Shown: positions 1 to 7,091 of the stretch, one piece after another
Numbering within the stretch: the stretch's first letter is position 1
Layout of the letters: each line of letters begins with the position of its first letter
Assembly: GCA_038254525.1 (NCBI GenBank)
Contig: JBBSGC010000034.1
Span: 1 to 16,255 of the forward strand
Direction: 5' to 3'
Origin: JBBSGC01 sp038254525
GTDB lineage: Bacteria; Actinomycetota; Actinomycetes; Propionibacteriales; Nocardioidaceae
DNA length: 16,255 nt
Notes under the pieces: model-generated
What the model was told of the DNA's origin: nothing
The model's input: the letters and a program-made list of their open reading frames with translations, nothing else
The model's database searches: none
Made by a program: the position numbers and the translations under genes

Positions 1-1067
1 AGGCCGGTGGGCCGCCGCGGCGCCGAAGGCTCGGCTTTGCGGGCAGACTCGATCGCCTCGGCGACCTCCTGGTGGGCCTGCTTCAGCGTGGCGTCGGTCT
101 CGAGCGCCGGTGCCTCGAGGTCGACGCGCTTGTGTGGACCGCCGCTGTCTTGTGGGACGCCGGGGATGGCGCCCATCACCGAGCCGAGGCCCTTGAGCGC
201 GTCGCCGAGCTCACTCGGCACGATCCAGACCTTGTTGGCGTCACCCTGGGCGATCTTGGGCAGCATCTGGAGGTACTGGTAGGCGAGCAGGCCCTGGTCC
301 GGCGCGCCGTCGTGGATCGACTGGAAGACGGTCTGGATCGCCTGCGCCTCGCCTTGCGCACGAAGGATTTGCGCCTGGCGGTCCGCCTGGGCGCGCAGGA
401 TCAGGGCCTCGCGGTCGCCCTCGGCGGACAGGATCGCCGACTGCTTCTCACCCTCCGCGGTGAGGATGGCCGACTGCCGCATGCCCTCGGCGGTCAGGAT
501 CGCGGCCCGCTTGTCGCGGTCGGCACGCATCTGCTTCTCCATCGACTCCTTGATCGACGGCGGCGGGTCTATCCCCTTGAGCTCGACCCGGTTGACCCGG
601 ATGCCCCACTTGCCGGTGGCCTCGTCGAGGACCCCCCGTAGTGCGGTGTTGATCGAGTCCCGGCTGGTCAGCGCCTGCTCGAGGGTCATCCCGCCGCTGA
701 TGTTGCGCAGCGTGGTCATCGTCAGCTGCTCGATCGCCTGGATGTAGTTGGCGATCTCGTACGTCGAGGCGACCGGGTTCGTCACCTGGAAGTAGATGAC
801 CGTGTCGATCGACACCACCAGGTTGTCCTCGGTGATGACAGCCTGCGGAGGAAAGGACACGACCTGCTCGCGAAGGTCGATCGTGTAACGCATCTTGTCG
901 ACGAACGGAGTCACGACGTTCAGCCCCGCCGACAGAGTCGTGCGGTACTTTCCGAACCGCTCCACGATCCCCGCCCGGGCCTGCGGCACGATCTTGACCG
1001 TCTTGGCCAACGTCACTATCACCAGCAGCGCCACGAGGAGCAGCACCACCGACACGGCTACTCCCAT
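1..1067 (-). CDS. SPFH/band-7 (stomatin/prohibitin-like) membrane protein, C-terminus cut by window edge
   Basis: 355 residues are visible and the frame is still open at base 1, so the C-terminus is missing. An N-terminal membrane segment (residues 3–20) is followed by an SPFH domain (about 22–190) with a stomatin-like stretch VERFGKYRTTLSAGLN. Residues 189–243 form five consecutive 11-residue units of the type AILTAEGxxQS and then xILRAQxxxQA, a right-handed coiled-coil pattern typical of the helix after the SPFH domain. A low-complexity acidic tail follows. The ATG at 1065–1067 has an AAGGA-type ribosome site about 7 nt upstream. NfeD lies 30 bp upstream on the same strand; NfeD and SPFH genes commonly pair, and the two proteins are thought to act together in membrane microdomains or membrane quality control. 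Mycobacteria carry the same pair near fabG1–inhA. Family assignment is secure; the precise cellular role is inferred. Confidence 0.93.
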   Translation of the reverse strand, partial: MGVAVSVVLLLVALLVIVTLAKTVKIVPQARAGIVERFGKYRTTLSAGLNVVTPFVDKMRYTIDLREQVVSFPPQAVITEDNLVVSIDTVIYFQVTNPVASTYEIANYIQAIEQLTMTTLRNISGGMTLEQALTSRDSINTALRGVLDEATGKWGIRVNRVELKGIDPPPSIKESMEKQMRADRDKRAAILTAEGMRQSAILTAEGEKQSAILSAEGDREALILRAQADRQAQILRAQGEAQAIQTVFQSIHDGAPDQGLLAYQYLQMLPKIAQGDANKVWIVPSELGDALKGLGSVMGAIPGVPQDSGGPHKRVDLEAPALETDATLKQAHQEVAEAIESARKAEPSAPRRPTG

Positions 1068-1097
1068 GGCGGTTCCTTCTTCCCAGTCGTCAGTCGT

Positions 1098-1544
1098 TTA
1101 GTCAGGCAGCACCACAGCGGTGGCCCCGTCGATCTCGAAGACGCGGACCTTGGTCCCGGTGGGGATCGTCGCATCTGGATCGTATGAGCGAGCCGTCCAA
1201 AGCTCACCCTGCAGCTGGACCCGACCCTCGAGGTCGCTCACCGGAGCCACGACGACTCCGGTCTTGCCCACCAGTGCGGCGTGGCCAGTGGTCAGCTCGG
1301 GTCCGGAGTGCAACCGACCCACGACTCCTGGCCGCACCAGGCTCAGCAGCGCCAGCGAGACCACCGCCGCAACTGCCACGCTGAGCGCGAGCGATGCCGT
1401 CAAGGCGGCGGTGACAGCGCCGGCGAGAGCTCCGCCGGCCAACATCAGGAGCGTCAGGTCGAGGCTCAACAGCTCGGCCACCGCCAGCAGCACAGCGGCT
1501 GCCGCCCACCCTGCCCAGGCGTTGTCCTGCAGCCACTCCCACAT
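1098..1544 (-). CDS. NfeD-family membrane protein (short form)
   Basis: The 148-residue protein has hydrophobic segments at about residues 12–28, 30–50 and 52–70, then a soluble C-terminal beta-rich domain (about 88–147) with GKTGVVVAPVSDLEGRV and a terminal VRVFEIDGATAVVLP. This is the OB-fold module of short NfeD proteins. It lacks the N-terminal ClpP-like protease domain of long NfeD forms. The gene precedes the SPFH gene by 30 bp, the usual partnership. The start ATG (1542–1544) follows the stop of the ABC ATPase gene by 9 nt. The GGAGG here is only one base from the ATG, which is too close for a normal ribosome site, whereas a TAGGCT box sits 6 nt upstream. Either leaderless initiation or coupling to the upstream gene is possible. 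Confidence 0.9.
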   Translation of the reverse strand: MWEWLQDNAWAGWAAAAVLLAVAELLSLDLTLLMLAGGALAGAVTAALTASLALSVAVAAVVSLALLSLVRPGVVGRLHSGPELTTGHAALVGKTGVVVAPVSDLEGRVQLQGELWTARSYDPDATIPTGTKVRVFEIDGATAVVLPD

Positions 1545-1550
1545 GCCTCC

Positions 1551-1556
1551 AGCCTA
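1551..1556 (-). promoter_or_regulatory. Candidate -10 box (TAGGCT) for leaderless nfeD
   Basis: On the minus strand TAGGCT fits TANNNT and ends 6 nt before the NfeD ATG, so transcription could start at the A of the start codon. The TAG of the box is also the stop codon of the ABC ATPase gene. No convincing -35 was seen. The same spacing recurs at other genes in the window. Confidence 0.4.
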
Positions 1557-2357
1557 GCCGCGCGGGGAGGAGCGACTGCGCCGTCGCGCGGAGAAGCGAC
1601 CGCCGCGCACCTCCAGCTCGAGGGGAATTGCGAAGGCCTGCGAGAGGGTGGTCGCGGTGAGGGTCTGCGCAACCGGTCCGGCCGCGACCACCCGGCCCTC
1701 TCGTAGCAGCAGCACGTGGGTGAACCCCGGCGGGATCTCCTCGACATGGTGGCTGACCATCATGGTGGTCGGCGCTGCCGGATCTTCGGCGAGCACCTGC
1801 AACGTGCCGATCAGATCCTCTCGGCCGCCGAGGTCGAGCCCGGCCGCCGGTTCGTCGAGCAGCAAGAGCTCGGGGTCAGCCATCAGCGCACGGGCGATCT
1901 GCACCCGCTTGCGCTCCCCCTCGCTCAGCGTGCCGAAGGTCCTGGCCCGCAGGTGACCGGCGCCGATCTCGTGGAGCAGGTAGTCGGCCCGATCGTGGTC
2001 GACGGCGTCGTACTGCTCGCGCCAGCGGCCGAGGACCGCGTACGACGCGGACACGACCACGTCGGAGACCCGCTCGCGCTGCGGGATCCGGTCGGCAAGC
2101 GCGGCGCTGGTGAGGCCGATGCGTGGGCGCAGCTCGAAGACGTCGACGGTGCCCACCACCTCGCCAAGCAGGCCGACGACGCCCTCGGTCGGGTAGATAT
2201 CGGTGCTGATCACCGACAGCAGCGTCGTCTTTCCGGCGCCGTTGGGCCCGAGCACCACCCAGCGCTCGCCCTCGAGCACCTGAAGGGAGACCTTGTCGAG
2301 AAGCGCTCGCCCGGCGCGCACCACTGACACCTCGGCGAGCTCGACGACGGCGTTCAT
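1554..2357 (-). CDS. ABC transporter ATP-binding protein, stand-alone
   Basis: This is a 267-residue single nucleotide-binding domain. Walker A is GPNGAGKT (37–44), the signature is LSEGE (144–148) followed by RKRVQIARAL, Walker B is LLLLDEP (164–170), a D-loop AGLDLG follows, and the switch histidine is H203 in VSHHVEE. The Q-loop region reads IGLTSAAL, with no obvious glutamine. The C-terminus ends in a basic run (RRRSRSS). The ATG at 2355–2357 has a GGAGAG ribosome site 5–6 nt upstream; longer in-frame extensions read as low-complexity Arg/Pro sequence and were rejected. No permease or binding protein gene is adjacent, so its membrane partner and substrate cannot be read here. It resembles ATPases annotated as iron- or molybdate-type importers or ModF-like proteins, but that is only a resemblance. 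Confidence 0.9.
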   Translation of the reverse strand: MNAVVELAEVSVVRAGRALLDKVSLQVLEGERWVVLGPNGAGKTTLLSVISTDIYPTEGVVGLLGEVVGTVDVFELRPRIGLTSAALADRIPQRERVSDVVVSASYAVLGRWREQYDAVDHDRADYLLHEIGAGHLRARTFGTLSEGERKRVQIARALMADPELLLLDEPAAGLDLGGREDLIGTLQVLAEDPAAPTTMMVSHHVEEIPPGFTHVLLLREGRVVAAGPVAQTLTATTLSQAFAIPLELEVRGGRFSARRRSRSSPRG

Positions 2358-2417
2358 GGTCTCTCCGTACGGACTGGTGCGACCGGGTTGCTTGACGAGG
2401 CGGCCGGAGGCGGGACC

Positions 2418-2440
2418 AAGGTAGTGCACCGCAGAGCGGT
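2418..2440 (-). promoter_or_regulatory. Candidate promoter with inverted repeat upstream of the ABC ATPase
   Basis: On the minus strand TACCTT (2418–2423) fits TANNNT and would give a leader of about 55 nt. Just upstream, ACCGC-AGA-GCGGT (2428–2440) is a perfect inverted repeat with 5-bp arms, which would lie in the -10/-35 spacer and could be an operator. High GC makes short palindromes common, so confidence is low. Confidence 0.22.
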
Positions 2441-2541
2441 CACCGGGGATCCGGCACGGCGGTCGCCTCGACGACGTCCATCGGTTTGCCCGACTACTCA
2501 GGTCCCCGGCCGCGCAGACAGGCGCTCCTCGAGGCCGCCGG

Positions 2542-2547
2542 TAGGCT
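2542..2547 (+). promoter_or_regulatory. Candidate -10 box (TAGGCT) of a leaderless gene
   Basis: TAGGCT ends 7 nt before the GTG at 2555, the spacing expected if transcription starts at the start codon. No ribosome-binding sequence lies before that GTG. This box helped to choose 2555 over the in-frame ATG at 2486. Confidence 0.4.
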
Positions 2548-2554
2548 CCGGCTT

Positions 2555-3295
2555 GTGCACGCCCTCCCCCGCGCAGCCCGCCTGGTGTGCTTCTACAACG
2601 CCTGGCGGGCGGGTTCACTGGCCGCCGACGACTTGCCGGACGTCGTAGTGGCCGGCGACGCAGCGCATGACGTGCTCGGGATCGACGAGGCGCCGACCGG
2701 GCTGCTGGCCACCGTCGGCCGGCTGCGCCGGCTCGGCGCCGACGCGGCCAGACTTGCGCTTCCGGTGCCCGGCGACCCGTTGGGGCTCGCCGGGCCACCT
2801 GCCCTCAACGAGGCGGCGGTCGAAGCCGGCGAGGCAGCACTGTTCCCCGGCGCCGGCCTGGCCCTGGTGCCGCAAGCGGTCGGCGCCGGTGTCTTCTGGC
2901 ATGTGCATCCTTGCGTGCGCCACGTCGGCTGCCTCGACGAACGGACCGCCGAACGCCTTCTGCGGGAGACGCTGCTGACGGTGTCCGAGCGGCTCAGCGA
3001 CCTTGACGTAGCGACCTGGCGGCCAGAAGTCGCTGATGCACTCTCGATGTTGCGCTCGGAGCATGACGTGCCGCTGCCGGCCGGTTACTCCCCGAGGGCT
3101 GGCCGGCTGGCAGCGTTGGCGCTGCGCTGCCAGACCATCGTCGCACTGGCGCACGGGTCCAGCCCGGGCGCGGTCGGTGCCGCTGAAGCGGACTCCCGCG
3201 CCCAGGCGCTCGCCGAGCTGTCCAGCGCCGCACGCCAGGCGCTGGTCGCCGCCTGCTCGCAGGTCCCTCGGCACGGCGACGTGCCCGCCCGCTAG
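2555..3295 (+). CDS. Conserved actinobacterial protein of unknown function upstream of serB
   Basis: I recognise no catalytic family. The 246-residue protein has no signal peptide or membrane segment. It begins with an aromatic, basic stretch (RLVCFYNAWRAG, 10–20). A central part holds FWHVHPCVRHVGCLDERT (114–131) with His116, His118, Cys120, His123 and Cys126 clustered. The C-terminal half is helical and Ala-rich (LAALALRCQTIVALA, 185–199). Start GTG 2555 was chosen because a TAGGCT box lies 7 nt upstream and the residues encoded before it (from 2486) look non-coding. The stop TAG at 3293–3295 is 5–14 bp from the possible serB starts, so the two are probably co-transcribed. The HxHxC–HxxC cluster could bind a metal, but this is speculative. 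Confidence 0.75.
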   Translation: MHALPRAARLVCFYNAWRAGSLAADDLPDVVVAGDAAHDVLGIDEAPTGLLATVGRLRRLGADAARLALPVPGDPLGLAGPPALNEAAVEAGEAALFPGAGLALVPQAVGAGVFWHVHPCVRHVGCLDERTAERLLRETLLTVSERLSDLDVATWRPEVADALSMLRSEHDVPLPAGYSPRAGRLAALALRCQTIVALAHGSSPGAVGAAEADSRAQALAELSSAARQALVAACSQVPRHGDVPAR

Positions 3296-3309
3296 CCGCG
3301 GTGCTGACG

Positions 3310-4506
3310 ATGCCCAGCTCCCAGCCCGGCGCGGATGCGCCGACTCTGCTGATCACGCTGACCGGCCCGGACCGCCCCGGGGTGACGTGGGGTGTGTTCA
3401 CCGCAGCCGCGCTGGCAGGAGTCCAGGTGCTGGACATCGAACAAGTCGTGCTTGGTGGACACCTCGTGCTGGGCGTACTACTGACCGCACCACGCGACGA
3501 GCGCGCCCTGGTCTTCGCCGTGCAGTCAGCGGCGGCGGACCTCGGCCTGCGCGTCGACATCGAGCGCGGAGTCGGCGACAACCGGGATCGACCGCGCGAC
3601 CGGGTGCACGTGACCGTCCTCGGCGCGCCGCTCCGCCCGGCCGCGATGGCAGCCGTCGCCGGCCGGATCGCCGACCACGGCGCGAACATCGACCGCATTG
3701 TTCGGTTGGCGCGCTACCCGGTCACCGCCATCGAGCTCGACGTCTCCGGTGCCGATCCCCAACGGCTGCGCGCCGCGCTGGTTCACGAGGCAGTCGCCCA
3801 GGGCGTGGACATCGCCGTGCAGCCGGCCGGCCTCTCTCGCCATGCCCAGCGGCTGGTGGTGATGGACGTGGACTCGACCCTGGTGCAGGGCGAGATCATC
3901 GAGATGCTCGCCGAGCACGCCGGTTGCCGCGCCGAGGTCGCGGCTGTGACGGAGGCGGCGATGCGCGGCGAGCTGGACTTCGCAGAGTCGCTGCGCTCTC
4001 GCGTCGCGCTGTTGGCAGGCGTTCCGGCCGAGGCGCTTGACACGGTGTACGAGTCACTCACCTACGCCCCCGGTGCACGCACGATGATCCGGACCCTCAA
4101 GCGAGTGGGCTACCGGTTCGCGCTGGTCAGCGGCGGGTTCAGCGCTGTCATCGACAGGATCGCAGCTGACCTCGGTGTGCACTACGCCGCCTCGAACACT
4201 CTGGAGGTGGTCGACGGCCGGTTGACCGGCGCCCTGCTGGGCGAGGTCGTCGACCGGGCCGGCAAGGCAGCCGCGCTGCGCCGGTTTGCGGCCGAGGCAG
4301 GCATCGCGCTCGCCGACACGGTCGCGATCGGCGACGGTGCCAACGACCTTGACATGCTGGCTGCGGCCGGGCTCGGCATAGCGTTCAACGCCAAGCCGGT
4401 CGTGCGTGCGGCCGCGGACACGTCGGTGAACGTGCCGTACCTCGACACGATCATCTACCTGCTGGGCATCACCCGTGAGGAGGTCGAAGCCGCCGCCCAT
4501 CCGTGA
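3310..4506 (+). CDS. serB: Phosphoserine phosphatase with two N-terminal ACT domains
   Basis: It hydrolyses O-phosphoserine to serine, the last step of the phosphorylated serine pathway in the cytoplasm. The protein has 398 residues from ATG 3310. Two ACT-type regulatory domains lie at about 10–85 (LLITLTGPDRPGVTWG) and 98–170 (VHVTVLGAPLRPAAM), the arrangement of mycobacterial SerB2, where ACT domains bind amino-acid effectors. The HAD phosphatase core follows: motif I MDVDSTL (nucleophile D186, acid D188), motif II SGGF (274–277), Lys319, and motif IV GDGANDLDM (341–349). A GTG at 3301 would add three residues and lies 5 nt after the upstream stop; neither start has a clear ribosome site, so translational coupling is likely. 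The stop codon TGA (4504–4506) lies inside the first unit of a tandem repeat. Confidence 0.95.
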   Translation: MPSSQPGADAPTLLITLTGPDRPGVTWGVFTAAALAGVQVLDIEQVVLGGHLVLGVLLTAPRDERALVFAVQSAAADLGLRVDIERGVGDNRDRPRDRVHVTVLGAPLRPAAMAAVAGRIADHGANIDRIVRLARYPVTAIELDVSGADPQRLRAALVHEAVAQGVDIAVQPAGLSRHAQRLVVMDVDSTLVQGEIIEMLAEHAGCRAEVAAVTEAAMRGELDFAESLRSRVALLAGVPAEALDTVYESLTYAPGARTMIRTLKRVGYRFALVSGGFSAVIDRIAADLGVHYAASNTLEVVDGRLTGALLGEVVDRAGKAAALRRFAAEAGIALADTVAIGDGANDLDMLAAAGLGIAFNAKPVVRAAADTSVNVPYLDTIIYLLGITREEVEAAAHP

Positions 4507-4604
4507 GTTCCCGGCCGCCCATCCGTGAGTTCCCGGCCGCCCATCCGTGAGTTCCCGGCTGCCCATCCGTGAGTTGTCGATCGCCCATCCGTGGGCTGTG
4601 GAGG
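4495..4604 (+). repeat. Five-unit 22-bp tandem repeat at the serB / sixA junction
   Basis: Units start at 4495, 4517, 4539, 4561 and 4583. All five begin GCCCATCCGTG. Units 1 and 2 are identical over 22 bp, unit 3 differs by one base at its end, unit 4 keeps 15 bases (through GAGTT) then diverges, and unit 5 diverges after GCCCATCCGTG. The first unit encodes the last residues and stop of serB. Junctions contain CGGCCG, and GGCCG/CGGCC can pair across each full unit. There are no spacers between units, so it is not a CRISPR array. The degenerate end of unit 5 supplies the GGAGG that precedes the next gene. Confidence 0.92.
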
Positions 4605-4608
4605 TCAG

Positions 4609-5106
4609 GTGTCCGAGGCACACCGCACGGTCGTACTGGTCCGGCATGCGCAGGCGGAGCGGCAGGCCGCGAGCGACGCCGCCCGGCGGCTGACCGCCAA
4701 GGGGTTGCGCGACGCCGCCGAGGCCGGTCGTTGGCTGGCGGACACGCTGGGTGAACGCCCGCTGTTGACACTGCTCTCGACCGCAGTACGCGCCCGCATC
4801 ACGTGGGACCAGATGGCTCTCCGGGCCGACGTACGGGCGCGAGACGGGCTCTACACGGCCGGCACCGAGGAGGTACTCGAGACGTTGTCGATGCTGGAGA
4901 GCGGTGTCGAGACCGCGGTGGTCGTCGGCCACAACCCGGCAATGGCGAACCTGGTGCGCCTGTTGCCGATCGCTGACCTCGCGACACCCTCGACGTTCGG
5001 GAACGGCGGTTTCCCCACCGGTGCGATAGCGGTCCTCGTGTTCGACGGCGAGTGGCGCGACCTGCGGCCAGCCCGGTGCCGGCTGGTGGCGGCCCACACG
5101 CCCTAA
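4609..5106 (+). CDS. sixA: SixA-type phosphohistidine phosphatase (histidine phosphatase superfamily)
   Basis: The 165-residue protein belongs to branch 1 of the histidine phosphatase superfamily. The catalytic motif is VRHAQAE, with H13 as the likely phospho-accepting histidine in place of the more usual RHG context. LSTAVRARITW (56–66) matches the SixA-type LSSPxxRAxxT motif, and VVVGHNPAM contains the second catalytic His (H108). The length is normal for SixA, whose known role is removing phosphate from histidine phosphotransfer proteins; actinobacterial relatives have less certain substrates. GTG 4609 was chosen because GGAGG lies 4 nt upstream and because the homologous region begins a few residues later. 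A longer frame from GTG 4591 would run into the repeat. The gene follows serB across the repeat array. Confidence 0.88.
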   Translation: MSEAHRTVVLVRHAQAERQAASDAARRLTAKGLRDAAEAGRWLADTLGERPLLTLLSTAVRARITWDQMALRADVRARDGLYTAGTEEVLETLSMLESGVETAVVVGHNPAMANLVRLLPIADLATPSTFGNGGFPTGAIAVLVFDGEWRDLRPARCRLVAAHTP

Positions 5107-5107
5107 T

Positions 5108-5129
5108 GGGGCCAGGCCCCAGCGCCTGG
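5108..5129 (+). terminator. Possible terminator hairpins after the sixA-type gene
   Basis: GGGGC-CAG-GCCCC (5108–5120) forms one stem immediately after the stop codon, and CCAGGC (5112–5117) with GCCTGG (5124–5129) forms a second, overlapping stem. The two are mutually exclusive. There is no T-run, which is common for actinobacterial terminators. Confidence 0.4.
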
Positions 5130-5167
5130 ACAAGGGATATCTCGGGCGCGCCCGGCCGCGCGACCGA

Positions 5168-5193
5168 CGAATGTCGCATCCGCCGTGCATTCG
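5168..5193. promoter_or_regulatory. Inverted repeat upstream of the CsbD gene
   Basis: CGAATG (5168–5173) and CATTCG (5188–5193) are perfect 6-bp arms separated by 14 bp, 55 to 80 bp before the CsbD start. The placement suits an operator or promoter element. No clear sigma-factor -10/-35 pair was found here. Confidence 0.2.
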
Positions 5194-5248
5194 ACGTCGC
5201 GGCACGGTAGACAGGGACCGTCAGAGGTTTCGACGAACGGAGAAGTCC

Positions 5249-5422
5249 ATGGGGCTCGACGACAAGATCGACAACAAGATGGAAGAGGCAGGCGGTAAAG
5301 CCAAGGAGACTGCCGGCAAAGCCACCGACGACCAAGAGCTGGAGTCCGAGGGCAAGAGCGACCAGGCCAAGAGCGACGTCAAGCAGGCCGGTGAGAAGAT
5401 CAAGGACGCGTTCAAGCACTGA
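5249..5422 (+). CDS. CsbD-family general stress protein
   Basis: This is a 57-residue, highly hydrophilic protein rich in Lys, Glu, Asp, Gly and Ala, with no hydrophobic segment. It carries the CsbD-like pattern MGLDDKIDNKMEEAGGKAKE followed by a second AGEKIKDAF helix. In Bacillus, CsbD belongs to the sigma-B stress regulon, and in actinobacteria the family is often induced by osmotic or envelope stress; the molecular function is unknown. ATG 5249 has a strong GGAGAAG ribosome site 4–5 nt upstream and starts exactly where the family starts. Upstream in-frame codons from 5171 are Arg-rich and not family-like. It sits alone, convergent with fabI. Confidence 0.9.
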   Translation: MGLDDKIDNKMEEAGGKAKETAGKATDDQELESEGKSDQAKSDVKQAGEKIKDAFKH

Positions 5423-5537
5423 CCGGCTGCTCCTCAGCACTTCGCAAGCCGGGCGTCGGCCTCACACCGCAGTGGGGTTGCGTCCGGCTCGTGCGTGGCA
5501 CGCGCTGCGCGCTGTGACGGCCCCTCTGCGCGTTGTC

Positions 5538-6308
5538 TTAGGCGCCCATCGCGTGGTAGCCACCGTCCACGTGCACGATCTCGCCGGTCGTGGCTGGGAA
5601 GAAGTCACTGAGCAGAGCCGCCACGGCGCGGGCGGTCGCTGTGTTGTCCTTGACGTCCCACCCCAGCGGGGACCGGTCGCTCCACATCGCGTCCAGCTCC
5701 TCGAAACCGGGGATCGCCTTCGCGGCCAGTGTCCGTAGCGGACCGGCGGAGACCAGGTTGACCCGCACCCCCCGTGGCCCCAGATCCCGTGCCAGGTAGC
5801 GGGCACACGACTCGAGACCCGCCTTGGCCACTCCCATCCAGTCGTACGCCGGCCACGCGACGGTGGCGTCGAAAGTCAGCCCGACAATGCTCGATCCGGT
5901 CGGCATCAGCGGGAGCGACGCGGTCGCCAGGGACTTGAGGGAGTACGCGGACACCTGAAGCGCCTGGGCGACGTCGCCCCAGGGCGCGGTGAGAAACTTG
6001 CCGCCGAGCATGGTCTCCGGGTTGCCGTACGCGATCGAGTGCACGACGCCGTCGAGACCGTCGAGGTGCTCACCGATCCGGTCGGGCAGGGCGGCCAGGT
6101 GTTCCTCGTCGGTCACGTCGAGCTCGATCACCGGCGCGGTTCCGGGAAGTCGGGAGGCGATCCGGCGGGTGATGGACAGCGCCCGGCCGAAGTTGGAGAT
6201 CACGACGGCGGCCCCCTGCTCCTGCGCGACGCGTGCCACGGTGAAGCCGATCGAGGTGTCGAGCGTGACACCGGCCACCAGGATGCGCTTGCCATCGAGG
6301 ATGCCCAT
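5538..6308 (-). CDS. fabI: Enoyl-[acyl-carrier-protein] reductase (NADH), InhA/FabI type
   Basis: It catalyses the last reduction of each fatty-acid elongation cycle, trans-2-enoyl-ACP to acyl-ACP. The 256-residue SDR-fold protein carries the FabI-specific active site TFDATVAWPAYDWMGVAKAG, with F146, Y155, M158 and K162 corresponding to the InhA FxxxxxxxxYxxMxxxK arrangement. The nucleotide-binding loop is AGVTLDTSIGF (12–22) and VHSIAYG (89–95) holds the serine equivalent to InhA S94. The C-terminal WDVKDNTATARAVAALLSDF and TGEIVHVDGG are also InhA-like. Start ATG 6306–6308 has GAAGGGA about 6 nt upstream. fabG lies 40 bp upstream on the same strand, the same order as mycobacterial fabG1–inhA. 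The name inhA would be equally apt. Confidence 0.95.
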   Translation of the reverse strand: MGILDGKRILVAGVTLDTSIGFTVARVAQEQGAAVVISNFGRALSITRRIASRLPGTAPVIELDVTDEEHLAALPDRIGEHLDGLDGVVHSIAYGNPETMLGGKFLTAPWGDVAQALQVSAYSLKSLATASLPLMPTGSSIVGLTFDATVAWPAYDWMGVAKAGLESCARYLARDLGPRGVRVNLVSAGPLRTLAAKAIPGFEELDAMWSDRSPLGWDVKDNTATARAVAALLSDFFPATTGEIVHVDGGYHAMGA

Positions 6309-6348
6309 CGAAGTCCCTTCGTCGTGCCTGCGCTCCGTTGGCGCTGGC

Positions 6349-7065
6349 TCAGTGGCCCATTCCCAGTCCACCGTCGACCGGCAGCACGGCTCCGGTGATG
6401 TAGCCCGCCTCCGCTGAGGCAAGAAAGCGTACGACTGCCGCTACCTCTTCCACGCTTCCATAACGCTGCAGCGGGATCTGTGCCTGGTAGTCGGCTCTCT
6501 TGTCCTCGCTGAGAGCGGCGGTCATCTCGGTCTCGATGAAACCAGGGGCGACGACGTTGGTGGTGATCCCTCGGCTGCCGAGCTCCCGCGCCATCGAGCG
6601 GGCCATCCCCACCAGACCGGCCTTGCTGGCTGCGTAGTTGACCTGGCCGGCGCTGCCGAGCAGGCCCACCACCGAGGAGACGAAGATGATCCGGCCGCGA
6701 CGCAGCCGCAGCATGCCCTTGGCGGCGCGTCGGGCAACCCGGAAGGCGCCGGAGAGGTTCGTGTCGATGACATCGGCCCACTCTGCGTCGCTCATGCGCA
6801 GCAGCAAGGTGTCCTTGGTGATGCCGGCGTTGGCGACCAGCACCTCGACCGGCCCCTGGTGGTCGGTCACCTCGTCGAACGCGCGCTCCACGTCGGCTGA
6901 GCGGGTGACGTCGCACCGGGTGCCGAACAAGCCGTCCGGTGGCTCCCCCGAGCGGTGTGTGATTGCCACGTGGTCGCCGGCGACGGCGAACGCTCGCGCG
7001 ACCGCGAGCCCGATGCCCCGGTTTCCGCCGGTGACGAGCACCGACCTCCCCGCCGAGTCCGACAT
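6349..7065 (-). CDS. fabG: 3-oxoacyl-[acyl-carrier-protein] reductase
   Basis: It reduces 3-ketoacyl-ACP to 3-hydroxyacyl-ACP with NADPH in type II fatty-acid synthesis. The 238-residue classical SDR shows TGGNRGIG (12–19), NAG (79–81), N103, catalytic S131, Y144 and K148 (YAASK), and the PGFIETEM loop after the active site. GYITGAVLPVDGG is the usual FabG C-terminus. The size is typical of FabG and of mycobacterial MabA without its N-terminal extension. The start ATG (7063–7065) has GGAGG 7 nt upstream. It leads a two-gene unit with fabI, 40 bp downstream, which fits sequential reductive steps of the same cycle. Confidence 0.95.
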   Translation of the reverse strand: MSDSAGRSVLVTGGNRGIGLAVARAFAVAGDHVAITHRSGEPPDGLFGTRCDVTRSADVERAFDEVTDHQGPVEVLVANAGITKDTLLLRMSDAEWADVIDTNLSGAFRVARRAAKGMLRLRRGRIIFVSSVVGLLGSAGQVNYAASKAGLVGMARSMARELGSRGITTNVVAPGFIETEMTAALSEDKRADYQAQIPLQRYGSVEEVAAVVRFLASAEAGYITGAVLPVDGGLGMGH

Positions 7066-7091
7066 CGGCGACCTCCACTTCCTGACGGTCG

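Noticed and set aside
2358..2798. N-terminal extension of the ABC ATPase
   Set aside because: The upstream in-frame codons are Arg/Pro/Ala-rich and antisense to the gene at 2555. ATG 2357 has a ribosome site and starts exactly at the ATPase domain.
4495..4604. CRISPR array
   Set aside because: The 22-bp units are directly adjacent with no unique spacers, and no cas genes are present.
4054..5205. Open frame on the minus strand across serB, the repeat and sixA
   Set aside because: It lies antisense to two well-supported genes and its middle is translated repeat DNA. No domain is recognisable.
5423..5452. Terminator hairpin between CsbD and fabI
   Set aside because: CCGGCT and AGCCGG form only a 6-bp stem around an 18-nt loop, with no T-run. 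This is too weak to call.
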